A DNA stretch of 48,720 bases from Actinomycetota bacterium (GTDB lineage: Bacteria; Actinomycetota; Humimicrobiia; Humimicrobiales; Humimicrobiaceae): NCBI GenBank assembly GCA_023487035.1, contig JAMDEN010000129.1:1-48720 (forward strand), in the 5' to 3' direction. A model generated the notes under the pieces. The model did not search any database. It was not told the origin of the DNA and saw only the letters and a program-made list of their open reading frames with translations. The position numbers and the translations under genes are program-made. Shown here in pieces: positions 17,622 through 26,734 of this stretch. The number at the start of each line of letters is the position of its first letter. Position 1 is the stretch's first letter.

Positions 17622-20210
17622 TCAATTATAAGAATATTTTATTGAAAATATTTTTTTTGCAAACTGTACAGTAAATAAATAACAAATAACTATGCCTGCT
17701 ATAATACCTATATAATAACCCGGTAATCCTGTAAAACCCATGTGTTTACCTATAGATGAGTATACAATAGCATAACCTGCTCCAACTATTAACAGAGATG
17801 TAATTAAAAGCGGACGGCTTGGTTTGCTTTGTATAAATGGTATTTTTTGTGTTCTGATTATATGTATAACTAACGTTTGAGTTGTAAGAGATTCCAGAAA
17901 CCAGACAGTATGGAATACATCCTGGGGTGCTTTCATTAAAATTAATACCCCGAAAGTTATAAGATCAAAAACTGAACTTATCGGACCAAAAATAAACATA
18001 AATCTTTTTATAAATTGTATATCCCACGGCTTTGGCTTTTTTATATAATCCGGATCAATATTATCTGTCGGAATGCTTATTTGTGATAAATCATATAAAA
18101 AGTTATTAAGAAGAATTTGTATTGGTAGCATTGGTAGAAATTTTAAAAAAATACTTGCAATAGTCGGGCTAATCATATTACCAAAATTAGAACTTGAACC
18201 CATTTTTATATATTTAACTATATTACCAAAAACTCTTCTTCCCTCTATTACTCCATCTTCCAAAGCTGAAAGACTTTTTTCAAGTAAAATTATATCTGCA
18301 GTTTCTTTTGCAATATCTACAGCATTATTAACTGAAATTCCAACATCTGCTACTTTTAAAGCTGGTGCATCATTAATTCCATCACCTAAAAATCCTACAA
18401 TATTATTTTCTGACTGTAATGCTTTTATTATCTTTTCTTTTTGAATTGGAGTTAATCTGGTAAATATTGTATTTTCCAGAGCTACTTTTTTTATTTCATC
18501 ATCACTTAGATCATTAAGATTGTCTCCATTTACAGACCCCTTTATTTTTATTCCAACATAATCACAAATATTTTTTGTAACAAGGGCATTATCTCCAGTT
18601 AATATTTTTAACTCAATGCCTAATTCATTTAATAATTTAAGCGTTTCCCTTACTCCTGGCTTCGGAGGGTCAAGAAAAGCAATATAACCTTTTAAAATAA
18701 GTCCTTCTTCATCTTCTTTGGAATACACATCTTTTATTGTAAGAATATCTTTATATCCTATTGCAACAGTTCTAAATCCTTCAAAGTTTAATTTTTCAAC
18801 CTCGGTTTTAAGTACAGGCCATATTTGTTCATCTATATTATAAATATTACCATCATATTCATATTTAGTGCATCTTTTAAATATTTCTTCAGGTCTACCT
18901 TTTGTGATTAAAAGTCTTTTATTATCTCTTTCAACTACAACTGACATTATTTTTCTTGAAAAATCAAATGGCATTTCATCTATCTTTTTATAATTTAACA
19001 TTTCTTCTTCAAGTTCTTCATGTTCAAGAATTGCTCTATCAAGAAGATTTTTTAATCCGGTCTGATAATAACTATTAATATAAGTGAACTTCAGTACTTC
19101 TTCATCTTCCTCGCCTTTTATATCACAATGCCTTTCAAGAACAATTTTATCAATAGTTAATGTACCTGTTTTATCTGTACATAATATATTCATTGCACCA
19201 AAATTCTGAATAGAATTTAACCTTTTAACTATTACTTTTTTTCTTGACATTGAAATAGCACCTTTGGATAAATTAATAGCAACCAGAAGTGGCAGCATTT
19301 CCGGAGTCATACCTATTGCAACTGCAAGAGCAAAAAATAATGCTTCAAGTATATTGTTCTTTGTAAGTGCATTTATGGCAAATATTACAACAACAAGGAT
19401 TGACATTAACCTTATCATTAGCCAGGTATATTTTCTTAATCCTTTATCGAAGCTTGTTTCAGTTCTTATCTTTACTATTTTTTGCGCAAGTTCACCAAAT
19501 TGTGTTTTTGAGCCTGTTTGGATTACGATTGCAAGTGCTGTACCAGTTAAAACACTTGAACCCATAAACAAAATATTATTAAGATCAATAATTGATTTTA
19601 AATTTTTATTATCTGAAACAGGATATTTTTCTTGGGGAAAGGATTCTCCGGTAAGGGAAGCTTGATTTATAAATAAATCTTTACATGTTATTAACCTTAA
19701 ATCTGCAGGTATCATATCACCCGCAGAAAGAAAAATAATATCACCGGGAACTATTTCTTTTATTTTTATCTCGGTAAGTTTGTTATCTCTATAAACAGTT
19801 GCAGTAGAGCTAACCATCTCAATTAATTTTGCTGATTCTTTATCAGCCTTAAATTCCTGAAAAAAGGTTAGTGTCACACTTATAAAAGCCATTAAATAAA
19901 TAAGATATGCACCAATTTTATTATCAAGAAATAATGAGGTAGTTGCAATTATTAATAAAACTATTACTAAAGGATTAAGAAAAGTAAATAAAAATCTTAA
20001 AATTACATTTTTTTTCTTTTTCCTGGCAGGTTCGTTATATCCATAAGTATCAAGTCTTTCTTCTGCTTCTTCTTGTGAAAGACCATTGATAGAGGTATTA
20101 AATCTTTCATAAAGATTTTCTATTGGGGCATCCGAGTAATCTTTGTACTCCAGTAATCTTGCTTTCTGATTTTGGGAATTTTTTTTACCTATAACAGGAG
20201 TAATGACCAT
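17622..20210 (-). CDS. mgtA: Magnesium-translocating P-type ATPase (P3B, MgtA/MgtB)
   Basis: 862 residues, close to E. coli MgtA (898). It imports Mg2+ at the cost of ATP. Order: N-terminal cation ATPase domain (30-70), membrane helices M1-M2 (72-118), actuator domain with TGES (187-190), M3-M4 with MTPEMLP (301-307), the phosphorylation site DKTGT at D346, the hinge GDGINDAPALKVADVG and C-terminal helices with SSNFGNMISP. The MTPEMLP and NFGNM signatures separate it from Ca2+ and K+ pumps. Its ribosome binding site (AAGGGGTGG) lies inside the 44-bp inverted repeat. No M-box is evident. Confidence 0.93.
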   Translation of the reverse strand: MVITPVIGKKNSQNQKARLLEYKDYSDAPIENLYERFNTSINGLSQEEAEERLDTYGYNEPARKKKKNVILRFLFTFLNPLVIVLLIIATTSLFLDNKIGAYLIYLMAFISVTLTFFQEFKADKESAKLIEMVSSTATVYRDNKLTEIKIKEIVPGDIIFLSAGDMIPADLRLITCKDLFINQASLTGESFPQEKYPVSDNKNLKSIIDLNNILFMGSSVLTGTALAIVIQTGSKTQFGELAQKIVKIRTETSFDKGLRKYTWLMIRLMSILVVVIFAINALTKNNILEALFFALAVAIGMTPEMLPLLVAINLSKGAISMSRKKVIVKRLNSIQNFGAMNILCTDKTGTLTIDKIVLERHCDIKGEEDEEVLKFTYINSYYQTGLKNLLDRAILEHEELEEEMLNYKKIDEMPFDFSRKIMSVVVERDNKRLLITKGRPEEIFKRCTKYEYDGNIYNIDEQIWPVLKTEVEKLNFEGFRTVAIGYKDILTIKDVYSKEDEEGLILKGYIAFLDPPKPGVRETLKLLNELGIELKILTGDNALVTKNICDYVGIKIKGSVNGDNLNDLSDDEIKKVALENTIFTRLTPIQKEKIIKALQSENNIVGFLGDGINDAPALKVADVGISVNNAVDIAKETADIILLEKSLSALEDGVIEGRRVFGNIVKYIKMGSSSNFGNMISPTIASIFLKFLPMLPIQILLNNFLYDLSQISIPTDNIDPDYIKKPKPWDIQFIKRFMFIFGPISSVFDLITFGVLILMKAPQDVFHTVWFLESLTTQTLVIHIIRTQKIPFIQSKPSRPLLITSLLIVGAGYAIVYSSIGKHMGFTGLPGYYIGIIAGIVICYLFTVQFAKKIFSIKYSYN

Positions 20211-20215
20211 GGTTT

Positions 20216-20259
20216 AACCACCCCTTTAGAAGAAATAAATTGTTTAATTAATTTTTACA
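20216..20259 (+). repeat. 44-bp inverted repeat, copy A (mgtA leader)
   Basis: Identical, in reverse complement, to 20696-20739, with no mismatch over 44 bp. This copy spans the mgtA ribosome binding site and leader. The two copies flank the 3' portion of hypA (436 bp between them). Confidence 0.97.
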
Positions 20260-20374
20260 TGCCTTTTCTTTTTTAAAAAATAATTTAATTAATTTAAATC
20301 CAATTTTATTATTTATCAAGTATTTAATAAAATATTTTTATAAAATTATTTTTTTGTAAGTTTTAATTAATTTT

Positions 20375-20650
20375 TTATACGTCAATTGATTTTATTTTAA
20401 TATCTTCAGGAAAAGAAACATATAAATCAGAACTGCCGCATTTTTTACATTGTGGAACAATTTTTAAACTTTCAAAAATTGTTCCACAAGTTCTGCATCG
20501 GGTTTTTATTTTTTCTTTTTTAAATATAAGCTTTGCATCTTTTAAAACTTCATTATCTTTAGTTAGAAATTCATAATAAAACTTTACGGATTCAGAATCA
20601 ATTCCACCATAAGGGTTTAAAAGAAAATTAACTTTTAATACTTTTTTCAC
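20375..20650 (-). CDS. hypA: Hydrogenase nickel-insertion protein HypA, 5' end disrupted
   Basis: 91 residues from a GTG at 20650, against about 113 for intact HypA. The zinc site is complete (C52-x2-C55 and C68-x2-C71), and IDSESVKFYYEFLTKD is the family core. HypA-like coding continues in frame upstream (LIFTSSIIDILKNVIKDR, 20651-20707), lining up with residues 4-21 of the family. It is then cut by a TAA at 20708 exactly where Met-His-Glu should be. His2 is a nickel ligand essential in studied HypA proteins, so this gene may be non-functional or mis-assembled. The break lies inside the 44-bp inverted repeat. The GTG has no clear ribosome binding site. Confidence 0.8.
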   Translation of the reverse strand: MKKVLKVNFLLNPYGGIDSESVKFYYEFLTKDNEVLKDAKLIFKKEKIKTRCRTCGTIFESLKIVPQCKKCGSSDLYVSFPEDIKIKSIDV

Positions 20651-20695
20651 ATCTCTGTCTTTAATTACATTTTTTAAAATATCAATAATAGAGCT

Positions 20696-20739
20696 TGTAA
20701 AAATTAATTAAACAATTTATTTCTTCTAAAGGGGTGGTT
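20696..20739 (-). repeat. 44-bp inverted repeat, copy B (hypA 5' end)
   Basis: Perfect reverse-complement copy of 20216-20259. Its inner end supplies the codons for Leu-Ile-Phe-Thr of hypA after an in-frame stop. Beyond its outer end, similarity to the mgtA start region continues imperfectly (TTTTAAATCATT against TTAAACCATGG), so copy B looks like a decayed mgtA leader. Confidence 0.97.
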
Positions 20740-20882
20740 TTAAATCATTTAATTTATATTTTTGATTTAATACTATTTAATAATTATTTAAGTTGTTTAT
20801 TAATTAACATTAACATCATAATTAAAATTTAAAATTTTTTTAAAATTTAAAAATATCTGATACTGCTTAAATTTAGTAAGAT

Positions 20883-21347
20883 TTATTGATTAAAAAAAAT
20901 ATTTATTTCATTTTCAATTTTTTCTGTAATAACTGAAAATTTTTCTTTTAAAGGTTCTGATAGATTGAGTGAAGGACTTTTAGTATCATAAGGTATAATT
21001 CCAAAAATTAATATTGGAGGCAATTCAGATAATAACAAAATTAAATTTATGGAATCTATAAATTCAAGCTGATGAAGTGAATAACCTGAATTTCTTTTTT
21101 TCTTTAAATCATCACAAGAAAGCTTAAATATCTCTCCATAATTACACCCGGTAGTTTTAATGCAATCAATTACTGCTATTTTTTTTGTATCATTTTTTAT
21201 AAAATATTCCAAATCCAAAGACGAAGTCCCTAAATCAAGAAATTCCGCATTTAATATATTATTTCTTTTCTCCAGCTCTTTTAATACATGTATTCCTATT
21301 CCTTCATCTGTTAAAAGAATATTTCCCAGACCTATAATAAGATTCAT
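20883..21347 (-). CDS. [NiFe]-hydrogenase maturation protease (HyaD/HybD family)
   Basis: 154 residues. It removes the C-terminal peptide of the large subunit after nickel insertion. GLGNILLTDEGIG at the N-terminus carries the first nickel-binding acid, DLGTSSLDL the second, and SLHQLEF the histidine. It lies two genes downstream of the large subunit in the same direction, whose 14-residue tail is its predicted substrate. Confidence 0.94.
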   Translation of the reverse strand: MNLIIGLGNILLTDEGIGIHVLKELEKRNNILNAEFLDLGTSSLDLEYFIKNDTKKIAVIDCIKTTGCNYGEIFKLSCDDLKKKRNSGYSLHQLEFIDSINLILLLSELPPILIFGIIPYDTKSPSLNLSEPLKEKFSVITEKIENEINIFFNQ

Positions 21348-21491
21348 TTAAACAATAAATTAATTTAAAAAAATATTTAATAATTTAATAACTTAATTTT
21401 TAAAATTTAAAAGATGACAATTAATGCTTAATATAATTTAATATAAAAAAGTATTTAATATAAATTAAATTTATAAATAAAAAAATTTAAA

Positions 21492-22139
21492 TTATTTTTT
21501 TTCACCGTGCTTTTCCCAACCAGTGATAACTGATTTATAAAAATCAAGAACTTTAGGGCCAGTTGAACCTAAATAAAAATGCGCTACAACTGTAATTGCA
21601 AATATCCAGCAAATTATAAAATGAATAAATTTAATATTTTGAAGTCCCCCGAAAATATTGTTAAAAGCAGACCATCTTTGAGTAAAATACATTGCAATTC
21701 CAGTAATACCTTGAGCAAGAAGAAGCACAGGCCACATGCTATAAATTAATCTTTGACCAGGATTATATTTTCCATAATCCTTTTTCGGTGCACCAACAAA
21801 TATCCCATAAAGATAATATTTTATTAACGCTGGCAATTCAAGTAAATCTCTCCATCTGAATATTAATTCTTTAATTTCACCAGTTACAATTGTATAATAA
21901 GTTTTATAAATCATTGCCCAACCAATTATATACATAAATATAAAATGTATATATCTTGCAACATCCATATCAGGAAATATTCTGAATGTTGCAGGGGCAT
22001 AAATATAAAAGCCGGTTAATATTAACATTATCATTGATATCAGATGTAAACCATGCATAATTCTTGTAACTATTGTATGCTTAAAAATGTAAGTAGCATC
22101 ACCTATCTTTTTTACAGGTAGAGTTTTTGTTTCTTCCAT
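21492..22139 (-). CDS. Ni/Fe-hydrogenase b-type cytochrome subunit
   Basis: 215 residues with four to five membrane helices. Histidines in HTIVTRIMHGLHLISM, ARYIHFIFM and VVAHFYLG are placed as haem ligands in the HyaC/HydC/HupC family. It passes electrons from the hydrogenase small subunit to the membrane quinone pool. It follows the large-subunit gene after 184 bp. Confidence 0.92.
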   Translation of the reverse strand: MEETKTLPVKKIGDATYIFKHTIVTRIMHGLHLISMIMLILTGFYIYAPATFRIFPDMDVARYIHFIFMYIIGWAMIYKTYYTIVTGEIKELIFRWRDLLELPALIKYYLYGIFVGAPKKDYGKYNPGQRLIYSMWPVLLLAQGITGIAMYFTQRWSAFNNIFGGLQNIKFIHFIICWIFAITVVAHFYLGSTGPKVLDFYKSVITGWEKHGEKK

Positions 22140-22323
22140 TTATACTCCTGTCTTTATGAAATTAATGAAACAATATCCTTTTAAACTTATTTGTTTTTCT
22201 TATTTTTGTTACAATTTACATGTAGCTATTATAAATTATTCATATTTGTGTTTTTATCCCTGTTTTTGTGTAGATACAATAAATAATTAATAATACTACT
22301 TTTACTTTTAATTATTATTTTAA

Positions 22324-23883
22324 TTATAACTTAAATTTATATATTTTATTTTCTTCAACATCAATTACATGAACTGCACAAGCAAGACAGGGATCAAAAG
22401 ATCTGATAACCCTTGCAGGTTCAATCGGGTTTTTAATATCTGCAACAGGTGTGCCTATGAGTGCCTGTTCAAATGGACCTGGAACTCCATTATCATCTTT
22501 TGGAGAACCATTCCATGTAGTAGGCACCACTGCCTGATAATTTGAAATTCTGTAATTATCAATTGTTATCCAGTGTCCTAAGGAACCTCTTGGCCCTTCT
22601 GTTAAACCTTTACCTTTTGATTTTTTTGGAACTGTATATTTAGTATGAACCGGTCCGTTTGGATCAAGATCATCAAGCCAGTTTTCCATTCTGTCTGCTA
22701 AAATTTTTGCTTCAAGAGCTCTTGCTGCATGCCTGCCTAATGTTGATATTAAAGCATCAGGTGCAACACCTAAAGTATTTAAAGCACTGTCTACAAGAGA
22801 ATTAATATCTTTATTTGATTTATTTAAATAAGCAATTAAAATCCTTGCTAAAGGACCAACCTCAATTACTTTATTGTCATATCTTGGTGATTTAAGCCAG
22901 GAATAAGCTCCTTCTTTATTATAATCCGGTACTGTTTCACCTTTATAAGGATTTAATCCTGTGCCTGAAGAATATCTGGAATATTTAACAAATTCTGCTA
23001 TTTTATCAGGATTAAATTTTTCAGTTTTTCCATCTATTAATAAGCCTTGCGGCAACAGCCATTGTGATTGAGTTTCATTTTCAGGAAAACCACCATAGCT
23101 CATAAAATTACCTACACCCTTGCCTATTGTAAAATAATCAGGATAAAGTTTTGCTACAGCAATTACATCAGGAATATATGTTTTTTCAATAAATGTTTTT
23201 ATTTCCGAAAGTCTTGATCTGAATGCAATTATTTTATCAAGGGTTGGTACACATGCCACTCCACCACCTACAAGAGTCTGACAATGCGGCATTTTTCCGC
23301 CAAATATTGCCAGCATTTCCTGACATTTTCTTCTTATTTCAATAGCTTTCAAGTAGCTTGAAATACCATGTATATTTAAATCAGTGTCTTTTATATAATA
23401 ATCTCCTTCATATCTTGGTAAAAAAGGTGCCCCAGCATCTTTTTTACCGGCATCAATATCTGCTTTTACCCATTCTTTAACTTTAATAAGTTTTGAATCC
23501 ATCCCTTTATACTGAAGAATTGCAGTAATATCTACAAAATCCAGTGCAGATAACAAATAAAAATGTAAAATATGGGATTGTAAAAAATTAGCTCCAAGCA
23601 TTAAATTTCTTATTATTCTAGCATTTTTTGGAGGAGTTACTTTAAATGCATCATCTAAAGCATATACAGAACCAGTGCCATGAACTTGCGGGCATACTCC
23701 ACAAATCCTTTGTACAATCATTGGTGCATCTTCAGGACTTCTATCTCTTAATATTATTTCAATTCCTCTAAACATTTCACCTGAACTTAAAGCATCAACT
23801 ACTTTCCCGTTTTCTACTTTTATTTCTATTTTAAGATGGCCTTCTATCCTTGTTAATGGGTCAATAACTATGGTTTCTGCCAT
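22324..23883 (-). CDS. [NiFe]-hydrogenase large subunit (group 1)
   Basis: 519 residues. The nickel ligands are C61 and C64 in RICGVCPQVHGT, and C499 and C502 in DPCLACAVH. The peptide after H505, 14 residues (VIDVEENKIYKFKL), should be removed on maturation. MAETIVIDPLTRIEGHLKIE is the classic N-terminus. With the small subunit, membrane cytochrome b and protease it forms a membrane-bound respiratory hydrogenase, probably for H2 uptake. The ATG directly follows the small-subunit stop (TAAATG), with AAGGAGGG as ribosome binding site. Confidence 0.97.
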   Translation of the reverse strand: MAETIVIDPLTRIEGHLKIEIKVENGKVVDALSSGEMFRGIEIILRDRSPEDAPMIVQRICGVCPQVHGTGSVYALDDAFKVTPPKNARIIRNLMLGANFLQSHILHFYLLSALDFVDITAILQYKGMDSKLIKVKEWVKADIDAGKKDAGAPFLPRYEGDYYIKDTDLNIHGISSYLKAIEIRRKCQEMLAIFGGKMPHCQTLVGGGVACVPTLDKIIAFRSRLSEIKTFIEKTYIPDVIAVAKLYPDYFTIGKGVGNFMSYGGFPENETQSQWLLPQGLLIDGKTEKFNPDKIAEFVKYSRYSSGTGLNPYKGETVPDYNKEGAYSWLKSPRYDNKVIEVGPLARILIAYLNKSNKDINSLVDSALNTLGVAPDALISTLGRHAARALEAKILADRMENWLDDLDPNGPVHTKYTVPKKSKGKGLTEGPRGSLGHWITIDNYRISNYQAVVPTTWNGSPKDDNGVPGPFEQALIGTPVADIKNPIEPARVIRSFDPCLACAVHVIDVEENKIYKFKL

Positions 23884-25014
23884 TTATTTTCCCTCCTTTT
23901 GTGTATTTGATTGTTCCATAACTTTATCAGAATTTTCAACATCACTATTTTGTTTTGATTTTTGTTTTAATTTTTTAGCACTAACTGCCCTTGCAATTGC
24001 ATGCCCTGCTATTGCTGCCCCAACTGCTCCTCCTAAAGCTATTCCAATTGTATTTGCATTTGCATTAATTTCAGAAAGTCCGGGTACCTGAACAGCTGGA
24101 AGTTTTTCATAAAAGCCTGAACCTGTACCGCCAGGAAATGTAGGTTCTGTACATCCCAGACATGGTCCTCCTGATCTGTTACACCAGTTTACTCCACTAT
24201 TCCAACCACGTACAGGAGCATCACAATGAGTTACAGGTCCTTTACAGCCAAGCTCATATAAACAGCCTTTTTGTCCAAAATCCTTTGCAAAAATTCCTGC
24301 ATCAAAATACTGTCTAAGCTCACAATTATCGTGAACTATCTTATCAGGACCAAAAAATATTACTGGTCTATTTAAATCATCAAGAGTTGGTATTCCGTAT
24401 TTTAATACATGAACTAATGTACCTACAATCCAATCAGGATGCGGTGGACAGCCTGGAATATTAATTACAGGTTTGTCTTTTACAATATCTCTTACAGCTT
24501 TAGCTTTTGTAGGATTTGGTGGTGCTGCAGGTATACCACCCCATGTTGCGCAGGTTCCTATTGCTACAACTGCACCAGCTGCAGAAGAAAGCGCCTGTAT
24601 CCATTTAAGAGCTGTTATTGATTTGCCATTAATTTCCCCGACATTACAATAATTGCCATCTGAATCTACAGGTATTGAACCATCAATTGCAAGTATAAAT
24701 TTACCTTTTTCATCAGTAATCATTCTTTCAAGTATATCAACTGCAACATCACCTGTACCACCCATTATTGTTGGAAGATATTCAAGAGTTATTACCTCAA
24801 TTAATACTTCATCAGCACTTGGATATTCAGTATTTACAAAACTTACAGGACAACCTGAACAATTCTGACCTTGAAACCATACAATCGGAAGTCTTCCTTT
24901 CCCATTTTTAACGTTAGCTGCCTGAAGAAGTTTTGGTAACCATAAATTTGACAAAGCAAATCCGGCAATTGAACCACTAAAAATTTGTAAAAATTTTTTT
25001 CTGGTAATTAGCAC
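23884..25014 (-). CDS. [NiFe]-hydrogenase small subunit, Tat-exported, C-terminally anchored
   Basis: 376 residues. The signal peptide TRKKFLQIFSGSIAGFAL is a Tat signal with RK in place of RR. The iron-sulfur ligands are CSGCPVSF, GTCATWGG and CPPHPDW for the proximal cluster, HDNCELRQY, GCLYELGCKGP and the CNRSGGPCLGC region for the others. A glycine/alanine-rich helix near residues 325-350 and a polar tail form a C-terminal membrane anchor. It is the first gene of the hydrogenase operon. The product would face outside, paired with the large subunit. Confidence 0.95.
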   Translation of the reverse strand: MLITRKKFLQIFSGSIAGFALSNLWLPKLLQAANVKNGKGRLPIVWFQGQNCSGCPVSFVNTEYPSADEVLIEVITLEYLPTIMGGTGDVAVDILERMITDEKGKFILAIDGSIPVDSDGNYCNVGEINGKSITALKWIQALSSAAGAVVAIGTCATWGGIPAAPPNPTKAKAVRDIVKDKPVINIPGCPPHPDWIVGTLVHVLKYGIPTLDDLNRPVIFFGPDKIVHDNCELRQYFDAGIFAKDFGQKGCLYELGCKGPVTHCDAPVRGWNSGVNWCNRSGGPCLGCTEPTFPGGTGSGFYEKLPAVQVPGLSEINANANTIGIALGGAVGAAIAGHAIARAVSAKKLKQKSKQNSDVENSDKVMEQSNTQKEGK

Positions 25015-25116
25015 TATTTTAGCCTCCCGCTTTATAATTACTTATTAATTTTTTAAAATAATTTTTAATATAATGCTTAATAATTATTAAATAATTAATA
25101 AAAATTAATAAAATAT

Positions 25117-26352
25117 TTATTTAACAATAACTTTCAAAAAATATCTTTTCCCTTTTTGTATAATTTTTGAGTTTAATTCATCAATATTTAATTCAAGATT
25201 TATATCAGAAACTTTATTGTTATCTATTTTTAATCCTCCTTGTTCTATAATCCTTTTTGCTTCACTATTAGAAGAACAAAGTTTACTTTCATTTAAAAGG
25301 GATATGATTTTAATTTTACCTGACGGATAGTCTTTTTTATTTATTACATATTCATTTACATCATCAGGAATTGATTTTTCCTTAAATATTTTATTAAAAT
25401 TATCTTCAGCATTTTTTGCGGTATTATAATCATATAAATTCTCAACAATAATTGAAGCAAGTTTTCTTTTGGCTATTGAAGGATTTAAACTTCCGTTTTC
25501 CATATCATTTTTTATTTTTGTTATTTCTTCTTTTGTAAGTCTTGTAAGTAAATTAAAATAATCAATCATTATGTTATCCGGTATTGACATTATTTTACCA
25601 AAAATTTCATTTGGATTCTCACTTACCCCAATATAATTTCCAAGACTTTTACTCATTTTTTGAACCCCATCCAAACCAACAAGAATTGGCATGGTAATAG
25701 CAATTTGTGGCTTTTGTCCATATTCTTTTTGAAGCTCTCTGCCCATCAGTAAATTAAATCTTTGATCTGTCCCTCCTAACTCAACATCAGCATTTATTGC
25801 AACAGAATCATATGCCTGCATTAAGGGATAAAGAAATTCCATTATTGTAATTGGAAGATTAGAAGAAAATCTTTTTTTAAAATCATCTCTTTCCAGCATT
25901 CTTGCAATGGTAAATCTTGAAGTAATATTTAATACTTCTGAAAATTTTAAAGGCTCAAACCATGTTGAATTTTTTATAACCTCGGTTTTTGACTCATCAA
26001 GAATTTTAAAAGCCTGGCTCATGTATGTTTTTGCATTTTCTTCAATTTTTTCAGGGCTTAAGCTTGGTCTTAAAGCTGAGCGGCCACTGGGATCTCCAAT
26101 TCTTGCAGTAAAATCCCCGATTATTAATATAGCTTTATGTCCTAAATCCTGAAATTGTCTTAATTTGGTAAGAACAACTGTATGTCCTAAATGAATATCA
26201 GGAGCTGTGGGGTCAAGTCCTAATTTTATATTTAATGGTTTGTTATATTTTATGGAGTTACTTATAAGAATTTTTAATTCATCAAGAAGAATAACGTCTT
26301 CTACACCTTTTAAAATACTGCTAAGCTGCTTTTCTAAATCTTTTTCTACCAT
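25117..26352 (-). CDS. tyrS: Tyrosyl-tRNA synthetase
   Basis: 411 residues of the TyrZ-like class. The class I signatures are HLGH (54-57, HIGH) and KMSKS (232-236). GLDPTAPDIHLGH and RIGDPSGRS are characteristic. The C-terminal S4 domain includes EAKRIIEQGGLKID. Its upstream region shows no T-box. It is transcribed divergently from the PBP gene. Confidence 0.97.
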   Translation of the reverse strand: MVEKDLEKQLSSILKGVEDVILLDELKILISNSIKYNKPLNIKLGLDPTAPDIHLGHTVVLTKLRQFQDLGHKAILIIGDFTARIGDPSGRSALRPSLSPEKIEENAKTYMSQAFKILDESKTEVIKNSTWFEPLKFSEVLNITSRFTIARMLERDDFKKRFSSNLPITIMEFLYPLMQAYDSVAINADVELGGTDQRFNLLMGRELQKEYGQKPQIAITMPILVGLDGVQKMSKSLGNYIGVSENPNEIFGKIMSIPDNIMIDYFNLLTRLTKEEITKIKNDMENGSLNPSIAKRKLASIIVENLYDYNTAKNAEDNFNKIFKEKSIPDDVNEYVINKKDYPSGKIKIISLLNESKLCSSNSEAKRIIEQGGLKIDNNKVSDINLELNIDELNSKIIQKGKRYFLKVIVK

Positions 26353-26734
26353 TATGCCTTTTATTTTCCCTTATAAAATATACACAAAACCTTAAAAAAA
26401 ATTATTACAATACTAACATACGTTATGCTTAATTTCCATAAATAATTTAACTAAAAAAATTTTTAAATAACAAAAAAAATAATAGAAAAATTATAATTTA
26501 ATATCTTTGATTTTTAAATATAAATTTATAAACAAACACGAATTATATAATAAAATTATTTTTAAAATAATGATATAAATGATATAAATTTTTAAGTGCA
26601 CTTTTTTAAATATCAGGATTAAGAAACCTTCTTCTTAATAAAAAATTACATAACATAATTAATAATAACCTTTATTTCCAAAAGTGATAAAATATTGCTT
26701 TATTTATATAAATTAATTTAAAATTTAAATATCA
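26353..26734. other. Divergent tyrS/PBP intergenic region
   Basis: 382 bp, AT-rich, without a gene. It has AACATACGTT (26415-26424), a palindrome with the core of an SOS box but wrong flanks, and a short hairpin TTAAGAA...TTCTTAA near 26620-26640. No riboswitch was seen. Confidence 0.5.

Noticed and set aside
18073-18444. 123-codon plus-strand frame inside mgtA
   Set aside because: Antisense of the hinge and membrane region of mgtA; no independent signals.
19264-19665. 133-codon frame on the plus strand inside mgtA
   Set aside because: Antisense shadow of a clearly conserved P-type ATPase domain.
20211-20374. Mg2+ riboswitch (M-box) before mgtA
   Set aside because: The leader is too AT-rich and short of the GC helices that form an M-box.
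26415-26424. AACATACGTT, a possible SOS box between tyrS and the PBP gene
   Set aside because: The core is symmetric but the flanks (CT and AT) do not match CGAAC-N4-GTTYG as the boxes at 4974 and 5007 do.
26353-26734. T-box leader before tyrS
   Set aside because: No GGTGG-type antiterminator bulge or specifier stem is visible.
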